Assembly: GCA_001414345.1 (NCBI GenBank)
Contig: LLCB01000003.1
Coordinates: forward strand, 62,001 to 126,000
Length of the DNA: 64,000 nt
Source of the DNA: Hymenoscyphus infarciens
Taxonomy: Eukaryota > Ascomycota > Leotiomycetes > Helotiales > Helotiaceae
Direction of reading: 5' to 3'
Shown: positions 36,319 through 48,285 of the stretch, one piece after another
Layout of the letters: each line of letters begins with the position of its first letter
How positions within the stretch are numbered: the stretch's first letter is position 1
Notes under the pieces: generated by a model
Database searches by the model: none
Seen by the model: the letters and a program-made list of their open reading frames with translations, nothing else
What the model was told of the DNA's origin: nothing
Made by a program: the position numbers and the translations under genes

Positions 36319-36376
36319 CAGGGGAACTTTTTGTTTGGGTGGAGGACGATAAACTGATAGAGGATCAGAGGTGATG

Positions 36377-36386
36377 CTAAATATAG
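36377..36386. promoter_or_regulatory. Perfect Rlm1/MEF2 site CTAAATATAG
   Basis: The bases fit the MEF2/Rlm1 consensus CTA(A/T)4TAG exactly. They lie 666 bases upstream of the RLM1-like start codon. One such match is expected rarely in DNA of this composition, and the site suggests autoregulation. Binding is not shown. Confidence 0.5.
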
Positions 36387-36402
36387 AGAAGCTGTTCGAG
36401 TT

Positions 36403-36447
36403 GGGGTTGGGTTGGGTTGGTGGGTGGTGGGTGGTGGGTGGTGGGTG
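36403..36447 (+). repeat. G-triplet run (possible G-quadruplex)
   Basis: Eight or more GGG triplets are separated by TT, T or TGGT. This fits the G3+N1-7 quadruplex pattern on the plus strand, the template strand of the RLM1-like gene. Confidence 0.75.
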
Positions 36448-36850
36448 CGGTGTGTCTTGAAGGAACGACGGACAAAGGGTTGGGTTGGGTGACGGGCGGA
36501 CGGGGCGGAGAAGATTTTGGCTTTGGGCGAAGTGTGTGTGAGGTGTGAGGGCCTGGTAAGAGGTGGGTACGGTACGTTATAAGAGGACCGTTAAGCGTGG
36601 CAGGGAAGGAACAAGGGGTTTATTCATCGGACTTCGTTTACACACCAATCAAAGACAATCTTAAAGTGGAGCGCATGGCTTGGCAGCACAGACTCGAGGA
36701 TCTTTCTGGTGGACTGCATCTCGCTGCATCAATCTAGTAAAGAGTCGGTGCAGACTCGAAGAGGGGAGGTTGCAAACGACAAGCGAAAGATGACATCTAC
36801 TTGTAGGCTAGTCTAGTCTACAGGGAGAGGGTTCATGTATTGAGGACACT

Positions 36851-36957
36851 TCCCTCTCTATACTACTCCCTCTCTACTTCTCCCTCTCTACTACTCCCTC
36901 TCTACTTCTCCCTCTCTACTACTCCCTCTCTACTACTCCCTCTCTACTACTCCCTCC
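36851..36957 (+). repeat. 14-bp pyrimidine minisatellite (about 7 copies)
   Basis: Units are CTCTCTACTACTCC, with CTCTCTACTTCTCC variants. They are purely head-to-tail and read directly. Confidence 0.9.
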
Positions 36958-39900
36958 CAACCATCTGGGTGGGCAGGTGACTGACCAGACTGACCCGACG
37001 ATTCCATTCTTTGCTGCTCATTACCCCCAGATCTGGACTCTGGAAGCATCTCGGAGGCGTAGAACACTCTATGGAAGCTTCAAACCCTGCTGTCCCCTCT
37101 CCCCTCTCCCCTCTCCCACAACCCCTCGGCACTCATACAAAGTACCATCCAGTGATGGGGATGGGGACGGCAAACAGCCTACGTGTTACTTACCAGTATC
37201 AACCTCTTCTTTGGGCAAATCACGAACTACTGCTGACCACTCTCGCATGCCGTTCAGCCAATGGTTACCCGGAGCAAGTCTACAATGCTACAATCAATCC
37301 CTCTTTCATCTTGGCTTCTAGCGAGGATCCCTCTCAACCACGGTATGCCGCTCGAGGCTTAGCGCCCGATTCGCTGGTGGAGAGCTTGGGTTCACGGCGA
37401 GTGGTTGACCAGACCAGCCAAAAAGCCTTGTACTGTCAACGATCCAACCGATCGACCTTACATCTGCAGCCAACAGCCGGGTTTGTTGCTGACACTCATC
37501 CAACCGGCTCACCGCGCATCAACTATCAGGGATCTCTGCAACAATGGTCCTAAAATAGACCATATATGGGTCATTTAGCCAACATCTCGCCATCTCTGCC
37601 GTTAATTGCCCCGAAATGGCTCATATTACCAACAAATCGTTCAGCTTTGAAGGCTAATTAACCTGCATCTTTTCCCAATCCAGGTCTTTTGGGCCTTGGT
37701 GCACACGGCATCATGCGGTTGGAAAGTTATCATCCCTCCTATTTCCCCAGATCTCCCTCGCTAAAGCACTCTCTCGCCCGGTCTTGCTCTTTCAGTACCC
37801 CCTTCACTATCAAATGACTGACCCCCTATGACAGCCTAACCAACCTGAATTGGCGCTTCCCTCTCGTCTGCTTCAATCGGGGCAAATATCCCCTCCACTT
37901 GGTATTTGGGGACACTTTTGTTCTATTCTTGCTCCCACACCTCGACATCAATATGCAGGTACCGTTCTGCAGACCCAACCGTCTCCCTCGGTGACGTGAT
38001 GTGGGTGACGCAAAGTATCGGCAGGCATACTGAGCGTGGGGAGAGAAGATAGCACGGGGTGTTTCGAGGAGTAAGAAGCGATTGAATTCGAAAAGTGACT
38101 CTAATTTGGTCCAGACGATCAAACTCGTTATATGCCTGAAACGCAAAGCAGCGCTTGATTTAAGTTCATGTTTGTGGGACACTCAACCCGGTACTCACTC
38201 GAGCGTCATGCGATCCCTACCCACATTGAGGCTCTTTGGACAATTTTACTTAGTCTCTGGCGAAACAAAGGTTATTCAGGGGGGGTCACTTTACAGACTT
38301 TTCAGGGGTTTTTTGGTAGCATAAAGCTACGGAAATATGGCAATTGCCCCATTTGGATAACCTTTGTTACGCCTGGGACGAAGTAGATGTGGATTGTCCG
38401 CGGGAGCTATCTACGGAGGGGACAGGTCCGCCTCCCGGATCTCACAAGCGAAGTGACAGAAGAATCGTCGGCGATTACAGTGAAGGACTGAATCTTGTGT
38501 CAGCGCAATCGATAAGAAAGTATCACATTCAGGAACAGGAGGCCTGTCAACCAGTCAAGGCAAAGCTTCAAAAGCCCCTCCAAGCTCAGCATCACGCGGA
38601 CTGGGCTTCTCGAGGCGGGTTGGGGAAACCTACCCAAATCTCGTTTCTTACCACAAGGATTTGGCAATCTGACATAACGAGACTTCAAAACACCTCATCA
38701 TGTTCCGTTGAAATCGTTGGAACTTTTGAAAAATCGAAGTTTTTTTCCTGTTCGATCGCACAGAACGAGCCGAGGCTGCAGATGGTTCAGGTACGGATGC
38801 TGGTAGCAAGGTACGGAGGTACTTCTTTTACGATGTGAAGATTCTGAAGAACACTGCATGTTATGCCGCCGAAATGCACCGCCGCAGACTTGCACAGAGA
38901 AACCCGAGCCTGAGGACTTCCAGTTCTCCATGAAATTCCTGGATCATAGGAATCAACAAGTCAAATCTCCTCCAGTGAGGCTTTGCCTTGCAATGGCCGT
39001 CTGACCCACTGGCAAAATGAATATTTTGAAAAGATGGCTCGATTCTCCCTTTTCCTCATTCCCCCCTCTGACCCACCATTTCATCTCATCACTTCATCGT
39101 GCTTTTCCCGGATCTTTCCCTGCCACCGCGCTTCGCTTCCAATCGCCCGCACGTACCGCGATGAGGCTCCAGCCCATCCAAAATGCCCCCCTGCCATCAC
39201 CCGCATCCCGCTAATGCAACGCATTCTATAAATATCTATTAATAGTTCACCGTCCACGAAACCCACTTCCACTTTCCTGGTTCGTTCACAAGAAGGTCTC
39301 TGCACCACATCATCTGCATCGCAAACTCCCATGTCTACATGCTTTGGATTCGTTGACCGATTCTTGTGATCGGGGGAATGGTCTCCTTTGCTTATCTTGA
39401 CTGGGCCGTGTACAACCTCTTTCGAGTCTTTATTTCCGAAAGGGGAGAGAGAGAGAGAGAGAACCCCGCAGTTCCAGCTGAGAGATTGAGTGAGTTGCAC
39501 AAGGGTGTCTGGTTTATTTGACCGACCGTTGATATCGCCCGATAGGAAGGCTAGCTGACGGTTGCGGCATGTATGATGTACCATCCTAGCCCTAACCGTC
39601 CTGTCATTGCGCTAGGAGGGCGCCTTCTTCTTACTCCACTCTTCCAACTGTTTCTTTTCTTTTTCTTTTTATTTTCTTTTTATTTTCTTTTCTTTTTGAG
39701 ATCTTCGGTCACCTCCCTCTCCCCCTCTCCCTTCCGCAGCACTGGGTTCCTGGATGGTTGGTTGGTTACTCCATTTAGAACTCTTCTCTAGCTCTTGTCT
39801 TTTTATCCAACAGTGCAGTGGGATTGGATAAAAGGGGAGGGATAGTTGGGAGATGGAAGATGCAGTGGGAAAATGGGGATGCAGCCCTATGGATATTACC

Positions 39901-41619
39901 ACTAGCGACTTAAGAAACTGTGTCAATGCCTTTTTTTGGTGCAAGATTATGCCGGATGTTTTCCGAGCGCTTGCTGCCGTGTTTTCTTCCTCGCATCATG
40001 AATGTTTTCTGCAAAGAGGTTTTCTTTCGTGGGATGTAGATATATTTTGTTTGTGAGTATGGCCTTGTCGGGCTGAAAAGCTTGGTATTTTGGTTTGCCG
40101 AGGGCAAGTCCCTCGAGACATCAGGGGATTGGTTGGATTTCATCACACCATCACTCTGTGTCTTGCCCCTGTTTCGTTAGAGAAGAATTTCACGATTCGC
40201 ACCCGACCAATCAGATAATTCCTTCTCATCCAACGAATCACCATTTCCCAGTTCTCCCCTCTCAGGCATGCAGGCATGCCATGGTACCTGCTTTCAAGAT
40301 AGATGATGTTTTATTTTCGGAGCGAGGTAGATGAAGTGAGCTACATAGGCACATGTATTGCCCACCACTCCTCATCGTCCCCGAAGATACCGGGAGCAAG
40401 ACAAGGGATGAATAGGAGAAGGGAGAGGAAGATTTCTGCTCAACGTCAACTTCCCCTGACGCAGCGCGGCGCGGGTGGAGTTTCCTCCTCTCCTTATTTT
40501 ACCGAGTCGCTTCTACGTGTGTTTGAGATAGACAGCTTTCTCGCGTACGACTTACGATTTACGTATAGCGTGTGAAGGAGAATGTAGCTCTTTGAGGTGA
40601 CTATAACCGATGAAGGGGGGTAAGATATTGTTGGTTTTTAGTCGGTGTTGAGGAGACTAGGTCTATGTGGCGAGAGATTTTTGTTGCGGTTGATGGTGAA
40701 GTTCATGGGTTGGCGCGGGTGGGGGTGGGAAATAGATTTTGGGTTCTGATGATGAGCTTTTTGAGGTTAGGGGGTCGGGTTTGGGGGTTGTTCACGTTTT
40801 TTTTTGTTTTTTTTATGGGAAGGGAAGTGTATGGGGGTGCGGTGTGGATGTGGAGGGGGTTTGATTAGATTGCTTATGAGATGTTTTGTTGGTGGTGGAA
40901 GGCGGTTGAGGCTGAACAGAGTTCTTCTTTCTCGCTGGGGACAGAGGGCTTGCATTTTGAAGTTCTCGTTTTGTTCGTTGTTTCCTCTGGAGATTTACAT
41001 CTAAATTCTTATTAAAGTAAGGTCGACGATGCTATTGTACGATTCTTGAGGAAAGTTTCTATAGCACGGCTCAAAGCTAGCGAAATCAATTTACACAACC
41101 GGAAAGCTTTGCCAGTCAAGGAACGTATAACCCCTGTCGTTATCATATTGATCCTAAATACAACTATAAGTGAGTCTAGTTTACGATCGCTAATCCACAG
41201 ATTCCCTCCTAAAACCCCGGGAACAAGTAGACTAGGCTGATATTTTACGCCTAGATTATAAGAACAATAGAAACATAATACCTTCTCTCTAGATATCTAC
41301 TAAACTAACTATCTTTTCCAAGTTTAAGATGTCGTTTTAAAAAAAAAAAAATATCACGATTTTACTCCGCTATATCTACGAAAGCCGCACTTTAATCGAG
41401 TGTACGTGCTATATTATAGTTAATATAAGTTTAATAGTACTATATAAACCCACTTCTTAAGTAGTTAAGCTACTTAGTACTCGAGTTTATTTTCTTTGAG
41501 TGTACTAGGTGGTTTTACATCGATATTATAATCTAAAGTTGGAGGGGATAGAACGAGGCTTTTCTCGTTTTGGATAGAGTTATTTTGTAATTGGTAGATG
41601 AAGCGACCGGAGAGGGAGA

Positions 41620-41679
41620 GGGAGATAAGAGAAAGGGAGATAAGAGAAAGGGAGATGAGAGAAAGGGAGATGAGAGAAA
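41620..41679 (+). repeat. 15-bp purine repeat, 4 copies
   Basis: Four units of GGGAGATRAGAGAAA; the first two have A and the last two G at the eighth base. Confidence 0.9.
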
Positions 41680-42862
41680 AATAGGAGGGAGCGGGAGGGG
41701 GGGAAAGTTGTTTCTAGCTGGGTGGGAAGGGAGGAACTTGGGATTCTAGGTTCGTTTCCTCTCTCTTTCTTCCTTCCTCTCTTCCTTTCTTTCTTTCTTC
41801 TATCCTTCCTCTCTTCTACTATTCTTTCCTCTCTTATGCTTCCGATTCGCTCTAGTTATTAACAAAGTGCTTAATTTAGATGCCTTCTTTTCAGCCTGTT
41901 GCGTTTCGCACATAAGATGCTTATAGGTAGGATGTTTAACTATAAAGTTATTTTTGAATTTTAGCTAGTCGATTCTACTTCTCTACCTGATGCTTATAAA
42001 TTAATGTTATTTGCGAATTGTGGGAAGTGTAAAAGGGCGGTGGCGATAGTCCGCGGCTAAACCAAAAGAGGGAAGGTAGCATGAGACGATGCTTCGTAGC
42101 TAGAAGAGAAAGAATATAATTACTAATTAAAGCTCGATGTCATACATTACAGTTTTTTAAATATTATACTAGAAGCCTGAAATTCTATTATCATCTCTAA
42201 ACGTAGGGTATATTGAACTTGGTTATAAGAGGTATAAGGGGAAAAGGTTGCCAACCACTGCGCGTTGTCTTATTTTTTCCCCCTTGGAAAGCAAACACCG
42301 GCTAGATAAATAGGACTGTAGCGCAAACAAGTAATTTCGAGTTGGTCTGCTGTCATACCGATGGTACTTAAATAAGCGCGATGTCAAAGATATTTACTAG
42401 TTTGTTAATCAGGAGCTGAATTGGATACCGAATCATCTCTTTCAGCAAGCTGCAGGTGGAGGAGGAAGCACCAAATTGCCATTCCGTTGTTAATCTAGTA
42501 CGAATTGATCTGCAGTGTTTTAGGTTTCCCCGCCTAATCTGTTATCCTATCCTATCTTAACGATCCTTCTCCTTCCTACCTCTATTTTAAAGCTATCTTG
42601 CCTAATCCTATCCTAATATATCACTTCTCCTAGCTACTCCGATCCTATTCCGAAATTTGTTCCGTCTATCCTTTCCTATCCGAGGTATTAGAGTAGCCTT
42701 TCCTAGCCTATAGAGGAGGCTAGGCAGGGTATATACTAGCCTTAAATATATTATTTATAGTATTATTAGTAGATTTAGCAGAAGTGGTACTACCTAAGAA
42801 AAGTATATAATATTACTTCGTCTCTAGTATAATAATTATAGTAGAAGCGAAAGAAACCTCTA

Positions 42863-43240
42863 TATAATAGTACGAAATATATACAACTATAGTAGAGGCA
42901 TATAGGAGTGCGTATAGAAGAATAACGTATGTAGATACTAGGCACTAATATAGAAGAAAACAATAACTATCCTTCTTCTATACTAAGTATAAATATCTAT
43001 ATATAAGAGGTTAGAGACTACTAAGTCCTAATAAGAATAATAACCGAGTTCTTCCTAATATAGCTACTAAAATAATAAGAGCTTTAAAGCTAAACATATA
43101 AGACTTTAAAACGAAATATATAATATCTAATCCTTACTCTCTTTAATACCTTCTATTTAATAAGTTATAAGAGTATCGGTAGTTATAAGAGTATTAGTAG
43201 TTCTATAAGTGTTTATAATTTAGGATAGCGTACTATTATA
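42863..43240 (-). repeat. LTR of element A (3' LTR)
   Basis: 378 bp, same length as its partner at 61306. It starts TATAATAGTACG (from TGTAAC...) and ends GCGTACTATTATA. Differences from the partner that I could align are all transitions. Confidence 0.9.
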
Positions 43241-43815
43241 TCCTCTCTCCTTTAAAAAGACTTATTCTAAGTCTTCGGTTATTAATTAGTATAGTGTTAG
43301 GTTAACTAGAGTATTATTTATATATTTGTTGTAAAGAATATAACTTATCTGCTATTATAGTGTCTAGTAGTTAGAGTAGAGTTAGTAGCTTATAGTATTA
43401 TTATTTTAAGAGATAATTATTCTTTATTTACTATTATATATTATATAATAATAGATATAAACAGAAGAGAGGCTAATTATTAGCTAATAGGTATAAAGTA
43501 GTATACTACTATAGAGTTATTATATTCTTACTATTATTATATATTATAATAGTAATTATTAAGTAATAAATAATAATTGTAAGTAATAGCTATTATTATA
43601 AGTAGTATATTAATAGGTAACTTTTCTCTAATTCTAACTTCTCTTCTTCTTTTCTTTTAATCTAAAATAATATATATATAGTAAGAATACCTTCTAATTA
43701 GGTATATCCTTATATACTAACTTTTATCCTAGAATATATATATATATTATATATATAAAAGTAAGTCTTTCCCTCCTTTATCAGGCCTAATTTAGAGCTA
43801 ATCCGATATAGTAAA

Positions 43816-44048
43816 ATGCCTCTCCTATATCCTTCTAGTATACTTCCAGCTACCTACTAAGTCTGCTATGTTTAGTATCTTTAGGTAAAATCTTAGAATA
43901 AAGATTACGTCTACGCTTTTAAGAAGCCGAAGTTAAAGAAGTACGGTTACTACGTTAAGTAGAATACTATATATATCCTAGTAAGTTTAATCCTAAATAT
44001 ATACTAAATCTGTTCTAACTTAAGTAGTTACTATAGTTTATAAGGAAG
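43816..44048 (+). pseudogene. Antisense ORF of element A, first part
   Basis: Plus-strand frame opposite to element A's gag-pol. It begins MPLLYPSSILPATY and is continued after element B's insertion at 48286. It is the counterpart of the frame at 57430-58098 in element C. It is riddled with TAA/TAG at likely Gln/Trp positions. The product is unknown. Confidence 0.45.
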
Positions 44049-44400
44049 TGTAACGGCACGAAATACACACAACTACAGTAGAGGCATGTGGGAGTGCGTA
44101 TGGTAGAATGACGTATGTAGATACTAGGCACTGATACGGAAGAAAACAATAACTGTCCCTCTTCTGTACCGAACATGAACGTCTATATACAAGAGGTTTC
44201 GGACAATACAAAAAGGGGTACGAAACCAAACAACGACATACGTCGGCTAATACAAAAGCCCGAACCCTACGAAGTACGTCCGAAAGTCCGGACAGACGTA
44301 ACCTTCCTAAATTAGACAATACAAAACAACAACTACCGAAAGCTAATATATACGGCATATGCCACGTAATATCGGCTATACAGGACGGCATACCGTCACA
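44049..44400 (-). repeat. LTR of element B (3' LTR), hardly mutated
   Basis: It begins TGTAACGGCACGAAATACAC and ends CATACCGTCACA, with intact TG...CA ends. Compared with its partner at 47929-48280, it has C or G wherever they differ in the stretch I aligned, so it looks close to the ancestral LTR. Confidence 0.9.
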
Positions 44401-44719
44401 TCCCCCTCCCTTAAAAAAGACTCGTCCCGAGTCTTCTCTCTCTTATCGTTCAGGGCTGAATCGGGATAGTATAAGTGTTATAACATTTGTCGTATTTGAT
44501 TTTGTCGTAAGCGAGAAAGTTAGGGTCTAAATCGTAGCTAACCCAGTTCGTAGATACTTTGTTTATTATCGAAATTTGTCGTAAGCGAGATGTCGAGATG
44601 GGTTCCAAATCGTAACCGACTTCGTAGATGCTTATAAAAGAGACTTCGTTTCTAATCCTTCAGTATTAAAATACAAGTATTCGCGTTCGCTAAAAGAGTA
44701 TAGTCCGATCCTGTCCAGT

Positions 44720-45480
44720 AGGTTGGAAAAAGTTCAAAGTTTAAAAATTCAAAAGTTCAAAAGTTCAAAGTAAAATCAGAAAAAAATTCAAAAGTTGAAT
44801 TCGAAAGTTCAGAGTAGAGTCGGAAGTCGTTCGGTTGAGAGGCAGTGATAACTCAGTTAAGAGCTTACTTCGAGAGCGTACCGATTCGTATCCGATTTAA
44901 ATTCGAATAAAAAGAACTTCTAGCTCTACTAGAAGTAAAAGAAAGTAGGAAAGAAAAAGTTCAGAATAAAGTCGGAAGCGAATTCAGAGTAGAGTCAGAG
45001 GTCGTTCGGTTAAGAGGCAGTGATAACTCAGTTAAGAGCTCACTTCAAGAGCGTACCGATTCGCATCTGATTCGAAGAATTCAAAAACGTGAAGTCGGAA
45101 ACGAAAAGTCGATAATGTCGTAGATAGTGATAACTCAGCTAAGAGGTCACTATCCTTTTAAGAGCGTACCGATTAGTATCCGATTCGAATTCGAAAAAAA
45201 AAGTGTAAGTTCGTCTAAACTGAGGTCGGCGGGGACTCAGAGTGAAGTCGGAAATGTCGTAGGCAGTGATAACTCAGCTAAGAGGTTACTATCCTTTCAA
45301 GAGCGTACCGATTAGTATCTGATTCGAATTCGAAAAAAAAAGTGTAAGTTTGTCTAAACTAAGGTCGGCGGGGACTCAGAGTAAAGTCGGAAATGTCGTA
45401 GGCAGTGATAACTTAGCTAAGAGGTCACTATCCTTTCAAGAGCGTACCGATTCGTATCTGAGTCGAATTTAGATGAAAAA
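44720..45480. repeat. Tandem stem-loop repeats in element B
   Basis: Five copies of a core AGTGATAACTCAGYTAAGAG followed by a TCACT/TTACT half, at about 44843, 45019, 45127, 45264 and 45404; a sixth lies at about 46158. AGTGA pairs with TCACT and CTC with GAG around AGYTAA. Each core is followed by AAGAGCGTACCGATT and a GATTCGAATTCG-like end. Units 3 to 5 are spaced about 140 bp. The left edge also has an AAAAGTTC octamer run. Confidence 0.8.
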
Positions 45481-45539
45481 GAACTTCTGGCCCGGCTAGA
45501 AGTAAAAGAAAGTAATAAAAGTAAGAAAGAATATAAAGA

Positions 45540-46060
45540 TAGTAAGACTCTGATAAGAGTTAGAGGGGTTTCAGCTAGTTTAAAGGCGAAGTTATTACCG
45601 AAGTTTATCGAATTGTTCAAGTAAACGGGGACAATAAAAGGGGTAGTTTTAGCTAGTTAAAATAAAAGAGTTATTGCCGAAGTTGTCAAAGTTGAAAATG
45701 TTGTTTAAGTATCTAAGGACAATATAAGGGGTAGTTCAGCTAGTTAAAAGAGTTTGTTGCCGAATTTAAAAGAGTTTTACTGTCTGATGTTTAAGATAAT
45801 AAAAGGAGTAGGTTTAGCTGGTTAAATGAACTTGATGCTGAAGTTGTCAAAGTTGAAATTATTATCTGACGTTTAGGATAATAATAGGTGGGGTTTTGGC
45901 TAGTTAAAAGCGAAGTTGTAGCTGAGTTGTCGAAGTTGAAATTGTTGTTCAAGTAACCAGGGACAATAAAAGGGGTAGTTTCGGCTAGTTAAAAGAGTTG
46001 TTGCTGAATATTGAAAACACTGTCCAAAGTTTAGGACAACAAAAAAAGGGGTATAGTCTG
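45540..46060. repeat. Second tandem repeat array in element B (about 80-95 bp units)
   Basis: The motif GGACAATAAAAGGGGTAGTT followed by AGCTAGTTAAA and TTGCCGAAGTTGTC recurs about six times with variation. It lies between the stem-loop array and the gag-like region. Several copies keep many C and G, so the array is little affected by RIP. Confidence 0.75.
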
Positions 46061-46559
46061 ATCTGTCTAGTAGGTCAGAGAAAAAGAATTCAAAACTCGA
46101 AGGTGAATTTAGAGTAGAGTCAGAAGCAAACATTAAGAGGTAACGTTATATATAATAGTGATATCTTAGCTAAGAGTTCACTTCGAGAGTATACCGATTT
46201 ATATCTGATTTGAATTTAAATAAAACTTCTAGGTCTGGCTAGAAGTAAAAGAAAGTAAGAAAGAGAGAAAGACTCCTTACTAGAGTCGGTGGGGTTTTAG
46301 CTAGTTAAAGGATTTTGTTGCCGAAGTTGTTAGAGTTTCGCTGTCTGAAGTTTAGGATAATAAAAAGGGGTATAGTTTTAGGTATGACATTTATTAGTAC
46401 TGTTGTAGGAACTGTGTTGCTCAGGCCCGTAGGCCGCCTTATTCCCTTTAGAGTACTTAAGGACTTATTCGAAATCGTCTTCCAATTCCGATTCTTTATC
46501 TTCCAATTCCACTTCTAAAGTAGAGGACGATTCTCTATTATATTATAGGGAGTTTAGAG

Positions 46560-47928
46560 CTAAATTAGATAAGGAGGGGGTATTTTAGACTAATATACTA
46601 ATATCACGTAACTTAGCGTTTTAGTATATCTCCTTATCTATAGCTAAAAGATTAGATACTATCTTAGCGAAGTTATAATTCTATCGTCTCTTTTCTATAG
46701 TAGCTAAGTTTTAAAGCTAAGGTATAATCTTTTTCTATATATATAAGAACTTATTTAATTTATATACTTCTCTAAGTATAGCTATACTTAAGAAGCGACT
46801 TTTAAATTTAGTAAAAGTTTCTTTAGTATCTATTTATAAGGATCTAAAAGCGTTCTAAGTATTCTCTATCTTATAGCTAGTTAAAAAGTAGGTATCTAAA
46901 AGAGTAACTATCTCTTCTTAATCTTAGAAAGTATTCTAAACTAACTCTAACTTATATCTAGGCTCTAAGTAATTCCTAGCTAGTCTAGTTATTATTTCTT
47001 AAATAAGAGCTTTATATATTAGAAGTAAACTATAGTAGTTAGTATTTATATAGAGTCTATCTTATACTAATATCTTCTATTATTAGAATATAGGTAAAAT
47101 GCTATTATTTAAAAGTTTAATCTTTTTAGTTATCTTACTTTTTTATTAGAGAGTATTTAAAGTAGCTTTAAAGCTATATTAGATAGGGGAATATTAGAAG
47201 GTATTAGAAGTAGCTACCTATAGTTAAAAGAGATATAAAAGCAAAGGTTAGTTTAAATAAATGTTTAAAAGAGGGTAAGATTAAGAAGGGTTTAGAGGTA
47301 AAGCGAGTTATTAACTTTAAAATATAAGGTTACTTATCTATCTTTCTAGCTTAGCTAGCTAATTCCTTGTTTCTTAATTTTCTACTTCTAAAGCTTATAT
47401 AACCGACTATATCTAGTCTATATTTAAGAAGTCCTACTAGTCTCTTTAACTATTGTTTTATTAAGATCTTCTAGATCTTAGTATATAGGTGCTATTTAGG
47501 CGGTTTTCAGAAAGGGAGGAGGCTCTAGAAGAGAGTGGTTACTCGATACTATTTAGCAGAACTGAATTCAATATTTCAAAGATATCGATTTTAAGAGGAG
47601 AGAGGTAGGAGCAGATTTAGAAGCCTTCTAGATAACTATTATAAGTCGACTTATTCACTAAATCTAGAGTTATTAGAACTCTCGGGAAATACTTAGTATA
47701 TTCTAATCTCTTAATATATACTAAAACACGATTTATACTAGCTATCTATATAGATAATAAACCCTACTATTACTAGCTATCTAGGTAGTCTCTAATTACC
47801 TAGCTATATAAGAATATTGTTATAATATTCTAAATCGAGTATAAATCGACTTCTAAACAAAGAGTAGCGATAAGCTTAAAGGAGATATTATTAAGGCTAT
47901 TACTAGCGAAGAAGAGTTATTATTTTTA
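46560..47928 (-). pseudogene. gag-like remnant of element B
   Basis: Minus-strand region colinear with element A's 59990-61305, for example the shared stretch around GCTCTAAGTA, TAAGAGCTTTATA and the common 5' leader next to the LTR. It is fully closed by RIP-type stops. No protease or RT follows. Confidence 0.6.
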
Positions 47929-48280
47929 TATAATAGTACGAAATATATATAACTATAGTAGAGGTATATAGGAGTACGTATAGTAGAATAACGTATATAG
48001 ATACTAAGTACTAATATAGAAGAAAATAATAACTGTCTCTCTTCTATACTAAACATAAACGTCTATATATAAGAGGTTTCAGATAATACAAAAAGAGGTA
48101 CGAAACTAAACAACGACATACGTCGGCTAATATAAAAGCCTGAACCCTATAAAGTACGTCTAAAAGTCTAGATAGACGTAACCTTCTTAAATTAGATAAT
48201 ATAAAACAATAACTACTAAAAGCTAATATATATAGTATATACTACGTAATATCAGCTATATAAGACGGTATACCGTCATA
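47929..48280 (-). repeat. LTR of element B (5' LTR), RIP-mutated
   Basis: 352 bp, colinear with 44049-44400 but with T or A in place of many C or G (TATAATAGTACGAAATATAT at the start). Confidence 0.9.
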
Positions 48281-48285
48281 GGAAG

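Larger units (their letters stand above)
35712..36600 (-). promoter_or_regulatory. RLM1 promoter/leader, repeat-rich
   Basis: Upstream region of the minus-strand RLM1-like gene. It contains GA microsatellites (about 36052-36118), a TGTAGR hexamer array (36275-36318), a perfect CTA(A/T)4TAG site (36377-36386) and a run of G-triplets (36403-36447). On the sense (minus) strand the leader is CT-rich, typical of long fungal 5' UTRs. Confidence 0.55.
36601..42504. other. Gene-poor region left of the transposon nest
   Basis: Six kilobases with no supported gene. Some frames are open (for example 37011-37553 and 38344-38838) but have low-complexity or patternless translations and no proper ATG or family motif. 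It contains a 14-bp minisatellite (36851-36957), a GA run near 39450 and a 15-bp repeat (41620-41679). From about 41000 rightward the DNA becomes AT-rich and RIP-like, so some of it may be an unrecognised old repeat. Confidence 0.45.
44049..48280 (-). mobile_element. LTR retrotransposon B, non-autonomous, nested in A
   Basis: Two LTRs of exactly 352 bp (44049-44400 and 47929-48280) are flanked by a perfect 5-bp duplication GGAAG (44044-44048 and 48281-48285). Removing B restores a continuous sequence in A (TATAGTTTATAAGGAAGGAG), which matches C's antisense region near 57870. The purine tract AAGGGAGGGGGA (minus strand) is at 44401-44413, so B is on the minus strand. Only 3.5 kb lies inside: a gag-like region next to the right (5') LTR (about 46560-47928) homologous to A's gag, then about 2.1 kb of tandem repeats. 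There is no RT, RNase H or integrase. It must have moved with enzymes from another copy. Confidence 0.88.

Noticed and set aside
37011..37553. Plus-strand frame of about 180 codons
   Set aside because: It has no ATG at its start, no recognisable motif, and covers repeat-rich DNA.
38344..38838. Plus-strand frame of about 164 codons
   Set aside because: Patternless translation without family motifs or splice partners.
44401..46520. Repeat array considered as a CRISPR-like array
   Set aside because: Units are long, unequal and inside an LTR element of a fungal genome; there is no direct repeat/spacer structure.
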